A stretch of DNA of 64,000 nucleotides from M3007 sp046299435 (GTDB lineage: Bacteria; Bacteroidota; Bacteroidia; Chitinophagales; Saprospiraceae), in NCBI GenBank assembly GCA_046299435.1, contig JBKBIC010000002.1, positions 1-64,000 of the forward strand, read 5' to 3'. The position numbers and the translations under genes were made by a program. How positions within the stretch are numbered: the first letter of the stretch is position 1; each line of letters begins with the position of its first letter. Shown here piece after piece: positions 34,595 through 42,156 of this stretch. A model generated the notes under the pieces. That model was given only the letters and a program-made list of their open reading frames with translations. It had not been told where the DNA came from and made no database searches.

Positions 34595-35632
34595 ATGGAA
34601 CTGTTTGAACAAGTCCGGCAGGCCATCGCCGCCGTCGAAACCACCAGCCCGGCCACGCCGGAGGCACTCGAAAATTTCCGCATCCAATACCTCGGCTCCG
34701 GTACGGTGAAGGGCGTGGTGGACGGCTTCATGGCCGAAATCCGCAACGTACCCGGCGACCAAAAACGCGAGTTCGGCCAGCTGGTCAATGCCTTGAAAAA
34801 CGCCGCCACCGAAAAAGTGCGACAGCTGCGCGAGGCATTCGAGGCCGCAGCCGAATCGGCTGCCGTCGGCCAACTCGACCTGACCGCGCCGGGCGAACCC
34901 CTGCCGCTCGGCTCGCGCCACCCGATTGCCATCACGATGAACCGCATCGTGGAGATTTTTGAAAAAATAGGCTTCGTCGTGGCCGACGGCCCCGAAATCG
35001 AGACGGATTGGTTCAATTTCACCTCGATGAACACGCCGGAAGACCACCCGGCGCGGGACATGCAGGACACGTTTTACATCACCGACGCGCCCGGCATCCT
35101 GCTCCGCACGCACACCAGCCCCGTGCAATCGCGGGTGATGACGAGCCGAAAACCGCCCATCCGCATCATCGCACCGGGGCGGGTGTACCGCAACGAGACC
35201 ATTTCGGCGCGGAGCCACGCGCAATTCCACCAAGTCGAAGGGCTGTACGTGGACAAAGGTGTGTCGTTCGCAGACATGAAAAAAGTGCTGTACCACTTCG
35301 CAGCGGAGATGTTCGGGGCTACCAAAATCCGGCTGCGCCCCTCGTTTTTCCCGTTCACAGAACCCAGCGCGGAAATGGATGTGTGGCTCGGCACCGACAC
35401 GGAGGAAAACGCCCGCCTGACCAAGGGCACGGGCTGGCTCGAAATCCTCGGCTGCGGCATGGTTGACCCGCAAGTGCTCGAAAACTGCGGCATTGACCCG
35501 ACGGAATATTCCGGTTTTGCGTTCGGCATGGGCATCGAGCGGCAGGCCTTGCGCCTGTTCAACATCCCCGATATTCGGATGCTTTTCGAGAACGACGTGC
35601 GCTTTTTGCGGCAGTTCGCCAGCGCGTACTGA
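34595..35632 (+). CDS. pheS: Phenylalanine-tRNA ligase, alpha subunit
   Basis: 345 aa. It is the catalytic subunit of the heterotetrameric PheRS. An N-terminal coiled-coil arm binds tRNA (about residues 1-90). The class II core has motif 2 IAPGRVYRNETISARSHAQFHQVEG and motif 3 GFAFGMGIERQALRLFNIPDIR. Also seen are HPIAITMNRIVEIF and SFFPFTEPSAEMDV. It is divergent from uvrA; pheT is not in this window. The HhH protein gene follows after 35 nt on the same strand. Confidence 0.97.
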   Translation: MELFEQVRQAIAAVETTSPATPEALENFRIQYLGSGTVKGVVDGFMAEIRNVPGDQKREFGQLVNALKNAATEKVRQLREAFEAAAESAAVGQLDLTAPGEPLPLGSRHPIAITMNRIVEIFEKIGFVVADGPEIETDWFNFTSMNTPEDHPARDMQDTFYITDAPGILLRTHTSPVQSRVMTSRKPPIRIIAPGRVYRNETISARSHAQFHQVEGLYVDKGVSFADMKKVLYHFAAEMFGATKIRLRPSFFPFTEPSAEMDVWLGTDTEENARLTKGTGWLEILGCGMVDPQVLENCGIDPTEYSGFAFGMGIERQALRLFNIPDIRMLFENDVRFLRQFASAY

Positions 35633-35667
35633 CCCAGCGGCGAGACGTTTCACCAACCAACCTACCC

Positions 35668-36804
35668 ATGAAAAAACGCCCCCTCCCGTACCTCGAATTC
35701 AATCGCGGGGAACGCAACGCCGCCGCCGCGCTGGCCCTCGTTTGCGTCGCGGTTTTCCTTGCGCCGGCAGTTGGCCGCCTGCTCCGGCCCGAAACCAGCA
35801 CCGATTTTTCGGAAATACGGCAAGAAGTCGCCGCCCTGCGCGAAGCCATCGGGCAAACACAACCGGGCGAGGGGCTGGCCGAAGGAAAAACCCAACTGTT
35901 CAAGTTCGACCCGAACACCGCCACTTTTGACGAATTCGTGCGGCTGGGCCTCCCGGAGCGCGTCGCAAATGCCATCCTAAACTACCGGGAGCACGGCGGG
36001 CGGTTCGATGCGCCGGACGATGTCCACAAAATCTACACCCGCTCGGCTGCCGATTTTGAACGCCTCCGCGATTTCATCGAAATCGCCCGGCCCGAAAACC
36101 CGACCGCTGCCGACCAAGCCGCGCCGCGCCCTGCCCAAAACTTCCCGTTCGACCCAAACACCGCGACCACCGCAGACTTCATCCGGTTGGGCCTCTCGGA
36201 GCGCACCGCCCAAAGCATCGAAAATTACCGGGCAAAAGGCGGCGTTTTCCGTCAAAAATCGGACTTCCGAAAACTGTACCTGCTCGCCGAGGCCGACTAC
36301 CTGCGGCTCGAACCGTTCATCGAAATCGCCGCGCCCGCTGCTCCGCAGCCGCCCCAACCAGCCATGTACGGCAGCCAGCCCGCACCCCCCAAACAGGCCA
36401 AAAATCGGCTCGACATCAATCGTTCGACAGCCGAGGATTGGCAGCAGCTGCCCGGCATCGGCACGGCGCGGGCACAAAAAATCGTCTATTTCCGCGAAAA
36501 ACTGGGCGGTTTTGCCTCCGTCGCGCAGGTCAGCGAATCACGCGGGCTGCCCGACAGCGTGTTTCAGGAAATCAAAACCATGCTCGAAATGGGCACGCCC
36601 GTGTTCCGAAAAATCAACCTGAACACCGCCACTGCCGACGAACTGGCTGCCCATCCGTACTTCGACAAACGCCAAGCGACCCTAATTTTGAGCTACCGGG
36701 CGCAGCACGGGCAGTTCCGGTCGGTCAACGACTTGGCCCGCATCGGGGCGTTCAAGGACGCGGCTTGGCTCGAAAAAGTGAAGCCGTACCTGACGGTGGA
36801 TTGA
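35668..36804 (+). CDS. ComEA-like helix-hairpin-helix protein with four HhH modules
   Basis: 378 aa. One N-terminal membrane helix (AAAALALVCVAVFLAPAV) anchors an extracytoplasmic part with four HhH units near residues 80-135, 160-215, 245-295 and 310-375. Each contains a FDPNTAT, LDINRSTAEDW or INLNTATADEL opening, and one carries the classic LPGIGTARAQKIV. ComEA proteins bind DNA at the outer face during uptake. Four repeats is the usual layout in Bacteroidota homologues, whose role in competence is not established. It is probably co-transcribed with pheS and ends at a terminator. Confidence 0.85.
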   Translation: MKKRPLPYLEFNRGERNAAAALALVCVAVFLAPAVGRLLRPETSTDFSEIRQEVAALREAIGQTQPGEGLAEGKTQLFKFDPNTATFDEFVRLGLPERVANAILNYREHGGRFDAPDDVHKIYTRSAADFERLRDFIEIARPENPTAADQAAPRPAQNFPFDPNTATTADFIRLGLSERTAQSIENYRAKGGVFRQKSDFRKLYLLAEADYLRLEPFIEIAAPAAPQPPQPAMYGSQPAPPKQAKNRLDINRSTAEDWQQLPGIGTARAQKIVYFREKLGGFASVAQVSESRGLPDSVFQEIKTMLEMGTPVFRKINLNTATADELAAHPYFDKRQATLILSYRAQHGQFRSVNDLARIGAFKDAAWLEKVKPYLTVD

Positions 36805-36819
36805 ACCCCTCCCAAAAAG

Positions 36820-36853
36820 CAAGCCCCCGGCCGAGGCCGAGGGCTTGTTGTTC
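36820..36853. terminator. Terminator between the HhH gene and the convergent T9SS gene
   Basis: Arms 36820-36832 and 36835-36847 pair over 13 positions with one mismatch (inner bases form the loop), preceded by A5 and followed by TTGTT. It may act on both strands. Confidence 0.6.
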
Positions 36854-36914
36854 ACATTCGATTTGTGGGTAAATGACTACTCCGCTCGCTGCTGTGCGCT
36901 GGCGGGGCAGGCAA

Positions 36915-39719
36915 TCAATAGCTGACCGATATTTTGCCAGAATAGGTCGCAACGCCCTGTTTTTCAATGACATAGAAATAAGTCCCAGCCCGCAGCCCAG
37001 CGGCATCGAAACGGAATTGCTTGCCCGAAACTTGGGCCGTGCGGAGCGTTTTGCCCGAAACGTCGGTCAGGCGAAACTTGCCGATGAAGCCGTCATCAGG
37101 CAAATCGAACCACATCGCGCCGTTGGACGGGTTGGGGTAAACGTGCAGTTTTTCGCTCGAAAATCCGTCCTGCACCGCCGACACGACGAAGCCCGTGCCC
37201 ACCGTGTGGAAAACCTCGTTCGTGATGACCGGCTCGTTGAAATCGAAATAAATCGCAGCGCGGCCATTGATGAAAGTGCCGTCCGGGTTGTCCCAACGTT
37301 GCTTGGTGCGGAAAGAGACGAAGCCGTGCGAGGCCGCTTCGTTCACGTTGCTATCGGGGAGCAGGATGTTGTCAAAGGTGAAACGCAGCACGTTGCCATC
37401 GAGCAGTGCAAAATCGTAGGCATGGCTGGCCGCACCGGGGCGCACGGAGGCCGCATCCAAGTGCGCGGAAAGCGTGTCGAGAATCACCACGCGGAAGGCC
37501 GTGTCGGTGCCCGTATTCTGGAAACGGATGCGGTATTCGATGTCAGTGTTTTTGGCGATGAGGTGTTGGGCACCAAAACCTGACGGCTCGGCCTGTTTGT
37601 CGTTCGGGTCATAGGAGCCTCTATTTTGCTGACAATCAATGGCTTCGAACGGGTTGGGCGCGTCCAGCGGGAGCATCGTGACCAAGCCCTGCGTGTTGAT
37701 GCCGCCGCAACCTTCGAGCGCGCTGGCCGCCAAACCGCCGAACGGGTGGCCGGGCTGCTGCGGGCTTTCGAGCCGCCAAGTGGAGCCTTTGGCGGGCATG
37801 GCATCCAGCGTCAGCGTTTGGCCGACACCGAGTTGGAAACTGCCTTGGCGATACATGATGACATCCTCGACCACGACATATTCCAGGGTGTTGGGCATGG
37901 CTCCGGGGCCGGTGTTTTTGAGGAAAAAGCGCACCGAATCCTGGTCGCACAGCACTTCGGCCTCGATGTTGGAGCCTTTCCAGTTGTTGCCTTCGGCGCA
38001 AAGCGAGTCGGGGTAGATGTGCGCCTCGGCGCAATGCGTGGCACCGAGCGGCGCGTCGCAGCTAAGGTTGAAATAGACATGGAAGTTGCCGCCTTGCCCG
38101 GCAGCGAGCGTGCCGATGTCGAACGAGAACAGGTTTCCGCCAAGCGCGGTGGCCGCCTGTGTGCTGCTGATGTAGGTCTGGTCGGGGTCGAGTTGGACTT
38201 CAATACGCACATTGTCAATGGTTTGCGCGCTGAGGTTGGTGTAATTGACGGAATAGGAATTGTTGAAACAGCGGCGCATTTGCGGGGCGGCAATGTCCAC
38301 CGTCATCAGCGGGCAGCCAGTTTCGAGGTGTACCGGAAGGTCGAGCGTGGCGGGTTGGCCACTGGCAAGGTTGACGGAATAGGTGGTTTGGCAACCTTGC
38401 CCGAAGTTGGTCGGGGCGGCGAGCGTGACCTCCACGATGGTGTCGTTGCCGAAGATGTTTTGGGAATAAAACCCGTTGGCATCGGTGGTCGTTTTGTACA
38501 CAAAGCCAGTCGTCAGGCCCGTGATTTTCACCTGCCAGCCAGCGAGTGCGGGTTCGCCCGCATCGGCTTGGCAGTTGGCGAGTGTGTCGGAAAAGACGGT
38601 GCCTTGCACGAGGCCGGGGTTTTCGTTCAAGACTTTGATGACCTGTTTGTATTGGTAGCAATTGGCATCGGCCACCCAATAGTCTGCGTAGTTTTTGATA
38701 GGGCCGCCCGGAACCAAGGCCGTCTGCGTGGGTGCCCAGATGCCGGAAGTGCCGTTGGGCGAGATGGTTGGCCCCAGTTGGTTTTCGATTGCGTAGGGTA
38801 GTGCGCTTGGGTTGGGGTTATCCACATAAATACAAGGCAAATCGGCATTATAGGTACACCAATTGATGATGGTCCATAACCGCTCGATTTTGAACGCTGC
38901 GTCCTGCACGATGGTGAAAATTTGGTCGGAGTACGATATGCCAGGTATCTCGCAATCAACCTCTGTCAAAAGAGGCTCGCCATAATTCCCTTGACCAGCA
39001 AACGTCAAAGTTGTATCATTCGGGAAGCGGATATAGTAGCTCTGCACATAGCCGAGCGTAATCCGTTGGGTGCATTGGCTGCTGTTGCCCGAAGCGTCGT
39101 ACACTTTGAATGTCCGGGTGACGATGCCGCTGGTGCAGATGTCGTTGAACTGACTGTTGTCCACCGATACGTCCACCGAATCCACCGCGCAGTTATCCGA
39201 CGTTTGCACATCGCCATAGGTGGCCAGCGTGGCATCAAAATCGGTGCAATCCACTGTGACGTTTGCGGGCGGGGCACAGACGGGTTTGATTTTATCCTCG
39301 ACCATAACCGGGAGGAAACAGTCCGTGAAATTGCCCGCCGTGTCCTGCACCCGCAGGGTCACCTCGACAGCCGAGCCGATGTCGTTGCAGCAAAATTTGA
39401 CCGTCGGCGCGAACGGGTCAGGCATCGCATCGTCGTCGCAAGTGCCATCAACGCTGCGCTTGGCCAACAGCGAGGCAATGCCACAGTTGTCGCTTGATGC
39501 CAAATCAAAAATATCGGCCTCGATTTCGGCATCGCCAGCCACCGTCAACGACACGAACAACTCACTTTGGCAAACAGCAATCGGCGGCTGCGTGTCGTTG
39601 GTGCAATCCTGCGCGGCCAATTTGAAGCCGCCCAGAAATGTGAGCAAAAGGATTAAAAGCCGGTTTTTTGGGGAAAATCGGTTCGTGGAGTTCCTCGGAT
39701 TTGGAAAAGTTCTGTTCAT
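36915..39719 (-). CDS. T9SS cargo protein with DUF11-like repeats and type A sorting domain
   Basis: 934 aa from ATG 39719 (MNRTFPNPRNSTNRFSPKNR), which gives a signal peptide ending KLAAQ. The longer start at 39812 is unlikely. HYR/beta-sandwich repeats with Cys pairs lie near residues 40-260. A Cna-B/SdrD-like segment is near residue 400 (LAGWQVKITGLTTGFVYKTT). A DUF11-like region is near 480-600. A conserved block (GSYDPNDKQAEPSG to IYFDFNEPVITNEVFHTVG) is typical of Bacteroidota surface proteins. The C-terminal 75 residues are a Por-type sorting signal (LHVYPNPSNGAMWF, LRAGTYFYVI, GKISVSY). It should be secreted by the type IX system and act as a surface adhesin or matrix protein (inference). 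Confidence 0.9.
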   Translation of the reverse strand: MNRTFPNPRNSTNRFSPKNRLLILLLTFLGGFKLAAQDCTNDTQPPIAVCQSELFVSLTVAGDAEIEADIFDLASSDNCGIASLLAKRSVDGTCDDDAMPDPFAPTVKFCCNDIGSAVEVTLRVQDTAGNFTDCFLPVMVEDKIKPVCAPPANVTVDCTDFDATLATYGDVQTSDNCAVDSVDVSVDNSQFNDICTSGIVTRTFKVYDASGNSSQCTQRITLGYVQSYYIRFPNDTTLTFAGQGNYGEPLLTEVDCEIPGISYSDQIFTIVQDAAFKIERLWTIINWCTYNADLPCIYVDNPNPSALPYAIENQLGPTISPNGTSGIWAPTQTALVPGGPIKNYADYWVADANCYQYKQVIKVLNENPGLVQGTVFSDTLANCQADAGEPALAGWQVKITGLTTGFVYKTTTDANGFYSQNIFGNDTIVEVTLAAPTNFGQGCQTTYSVNLASGQPATLDLPVHLETGCPLMTVDIAAPQMRRCFNNSYSVNYTNLSAQTIDNVRIEVQLDPDQTYISSTQAATALGGNLFSFDIGTLAAGQGGNFHVYFNLSCDAPLGATHCAEAHIYPDSLCAEGNNWKGSNIEAEVLCDQDSVRFFLKNTGPGAMPNTLEYVVVEDVIMYRQGSFQLGVGQTLTLDAMPAKGSTWRLESPQQPGHPFGGLAASALEGCGGINTQGLVTMLPLDAPNPFEAIDCQQNRGSYDPNDKQAEPSGFGAQHLIAKNTDIEYRIRFQNTGTDTAFRVVILDTLSAHLDAASVRPGAASHAYDFALLDGNVLRFTFDNILLPDSNVNEAASHGFVSFRTKQRWDNPDGTFINGRAAIYFDFNEPVITNEVFHTVGTGFVVSAVQDGFSSEKLHVYPNPSNGAMWFDLPDDGFIGKFRLTDVSGKTLRTAQVSGKQFRFDAAGLRAGTYFYVIEKQGVATYSGKISVSY

Positions 39720-39958
39720 CGGATAACAATTTGTGTTTTTGAACGAAGGAAAAGTTGGATTCAAAAAGCCGCGTCGGGGGCACACGGCAGCGAAGCTTCT
39801 TTGACAGTACAAATGTGCCGCGAGCCGCTCCCGCAGCCAAAATCAAAAAAAGCGGTTTGTAGAGTCTTAAACAGACTGATTATTTTTTATCTCATTGATT
39901 TTCAATAGTAAAAAATATTTTTTCGTAGAAAGCAAATTTGCTTCCCGACATTGGCCGC

Positions 39959-41344
39959 ATGGAAAAAAGCACCCTTGCCCAACTCATTCGCTCGTTCAGC
40001 CCGCTCGAAATCCGGGAGCTGCGCAAGTTTTTGACCTCGCCGTTCTTCAACCAGCGCGAGGACTTGGTAAGGTTGTTCGAGTTTTTGACCGACGAAAAAA
40101 CCGCGCTCGACAAAGAAACGGCACACCGCAGGGCCACCGCAGGCAAGCCCTTCGACCCTCAGGAAAACCGCCTGCTGATGAGCTACCTGCACAAATTGGT
40201 GGAGCAGTACATCGCCATCAAGGAGTTCACGACCGACAAAATCAACGTGGAGATGCACTTGGTAGCGGGCTACCGGCGGCGTGGCTTGGGGCAGGCGTTC
40301 CAGCGCACCCGCCGCGACCTCGAAAACACCCTCGAAAAACAGCCGCTCCGCGATGCCAATTACCACCGCACCCGCCACCAACTGCAATGGGAGGAACACC
40401 GGTTGGCCTCGACCGACGACCCCACTGCAGCCGACCGACTGCACCGATTGGCAGACCATCTGGACATCGAATACCTGTCCCGCAAGTTGAGCCACGCCTG
40501 CTTGCTACTTTCGCACAGCACGGTCTATCACGCTGATTATCAACCGGATATCGAGGAAACGTTGCTTGCTTTGGCAGAAAAAAAAGGCTGGCTCGAAGTG
40601 CCTGCCATCGCCGTGTACCTGCATTGCCTGCGGATGTTGCGCGAGCCGGACGAGGTGGCGCATTTCCAAAAATTCAAGCACCTGCTGCTCGAACACGGCC
40701 AGCGATTCCCCGCCGATGAAATCAGGACCCCGTACCTGATGGCCGTCAACTATTGCATCCGGCGGCTGAACGCGGGCGAAAAAACGTGGTTCCGCGAAGC
40801 GTTCGACCTTTACAAGACCGGCCTTGCCAATGGCTACCTGCTCGAAAACGGCGAGCTCTCGCGCTTTGCCTACCACAACATCGTGGCCGCCGCGCTGCAA
40901 TCCGAGGAGCTCGACTGGGCCAGCGGGTTCATCCACGAGTACCGCACCTACCTCTCGCGGCAGTACCGCGAAAGTTCGTTCAGCTTCAACCTTGCCCGGC
41001 TCGAATACGCCCGCCGCAACTTCGACGCGGTGCTGACCCTCCTCCAAAAAGCCAACTACCGCGACCCGCTGCTCAACCTTGCCGCCAAAACCCTGCTGCT
41101 GAAAACTTGGTACGAGCTCGACGAGCGCGACTTGTTGCAATCCCACCTCGACGCGATGCGGAATTACATCCACCGCAAGCGGGTTATCGGGTACCACCGG
41201 ACGAACTACCTGAACATCATCCGATTCACCGATAAACTGCTGAACCTCAACTTTTTGAACAAAGCCGACACCGAAAAACTCCGCGCCGCCATCGCCAAAG
41301 AAGACACGCTCACCGAACGCGAATGGCTGCTACGCTGGCTTTGA
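39959..41344 (+). CDS. Large helical protein of unknown function
   Basis: 461 aa from ATG 39959 (MEKSTLAQLIRSF); an upstream TTG at 39938 only adds seven residues. The protein is almost entirely helical, without signal peptide. It has regularly spaced Leu/Tyr/Ala helix pairs resembling TPR-like solenoids (LSRFAYHNIVAAAL, LARLEYARRNFDAVLTLLQK, AAKTLLLKTWYELDE). The N-terminus (IRELRKFLTSPFFNQREDLVRLFEFL) looks like a separate helical bundle. I associate it loosely with Saprospiria-restricted proteins and do not know its role. The upstream 239 nt are AT-rich and shared with the divergent T9SS gene. Confidence 0.75.
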   Translation: MEKSTLAQLIRSFSPLEIRELRKFLTSPFFNQREDLVRLFEFLTDEKTALDKETAHRRATAGKPFDPQENRLLMSYLHKLVEQYIAIKEFTTDKINVEMHLVAGYRRRGLGQAFQRTRRDLENTLEKQPLRDANYHRTRHQLQWEEHRLASTDDPTAADRLHRLADHLDIEYLSRKLSHACLLLSHSTVYHADYQPDIEETLLALAEKKGWLEVPAIAVYLHCLRMLREPDEVAHFQKFKHLLLEHGQRFPADEIRTPYLMAVNYCIRRLNAGEKTWFREAFDLYKTGLANGYLLENGELSRFAYHNIVAAALQSEELDWASGFIHEYRTYLSRQYRESSFSFNLARLEYARRNFDAVLTLLQKANYRDPLLNLAAKTLLLKTWYELDERDLLQSHLDAMRNYIHRKRVIGYHRTNYLNIIRFTDKLLNLNFLNKADTEKLRAAIAKEDTLTEREWLLRWL

Positions 41345-41414
41345 GCCAGTGCGAAATGCCCGCGCTTCGGGGCTTTTTTTCAACTTTGCCGCCCGCCAAC
41401 CATCCTTCGCCCGA

Positions 41415-42044
41415 ATGCAAATAGAACTCACCGACCTCGGCAAACGCTTCCGCCTCGAATGGATTTTCAGGGGGCTGGCGCATACCTTCCGGCCCGGTAC
41501 ACGCACGGCCATCCTCGGCCCCAATGGTTCGGGAAAATCAACCCTGATGAAAGTTTTGAGCGGCCACAGCTCACCGTCGAGCGGGAAAATCGGTTTTGTC
41601 GCCGACGGCAAAACCACCGACCCCGACCACATCTACCGGCACGTCAGCTACGCCGCGCCGTACATCGAGCTCATCGAAGAACTGACCCTCGCCGAGGCCA
41701 TCGAGTTCCACACGCGGCTCAAACCCTTGTTGCCCGGCCTTTCGCCCGACGACCTCCACGCGCTGCTCGACCTGCCCCGCGCCCGATCGAAGGAGCTGCG
41801 TTTTTTTTCGTCCGGCATGAAACAGCGCGTCAAGCTCGCGCTGGCCGCCTGCTCCGACACGCCCGTCCTGCTGCTCGACGAGCCGACGACCAACCTCGAC
41901 CTCCGCGCCGTTGATTGGTACAAAAATTTGGTGGAGCGTTTTTCCGGCCCCAACCGCACGGTCGTCATCGCTTCCAACGACCCAGTGGACATGGATTTTT
42001 GCCCCGAAAAATTAGACATCATGGCTTTCAAACAGCGCAGGTGA
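41415..42044 (+). CDS. ABC transporter ATP-binding protein
   Basis: 209 aa from ATG 41415. Walker A is LGPNGSGKSTLMK, the signature region FFSSGMKQRVKLAL (a variant of LSGGQ), and Walker B VLLLDEPTTNLDLRAVDWY. It is short and compact, like the CcmA/gliding-type single ATPases; no permease gene is adjacent. The leader CATCCTTCGCCCG is close to the -7 consensus. The spacer before it (41357-41380) holds a small GC stem followed by T7 that may terminate the preceding gene. The transported substrate is unknown. Confidence 0.88.
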   Translation: MQIELTDLGKRFRLEWIFRGLAHTFRPGTRTAILGPNGSGKSTLMKVLSGHSSPSSGKIGFVADGKTTDPDHIYRHVSYAAPYIELIEELTLAEAIEFHTRLKPLLPGLSPDDLHALLDLPRARSKELRFFSSGMKQRVKLALAACSDTPVLLLDEPTTNLDLRAVDWYKNLVERFSGPNRTVVIASNDPVDMDFCPEKLDIMAFKQRR

Positions 42045-42112
42045 GGCGCGAGCCTCGCCCAAAAAGTTTGCCTTCAGCGCAGTTGGCAGATTTTTTCCCG
42101 CACCGAAACATC

Positions 42113-42120
42113 TACCTTCG
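42113..42120 (+). promoter_or_regulatory. -7 promoter box of fadN
   Basis: TACCTTCG followed by CC, 36 nt before ATG 42157. Confidence 0.55.
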
Positions 42121-42156
42121 CCGGGCAAATTTTCGCCGAAAACATATCCTTTCGCC

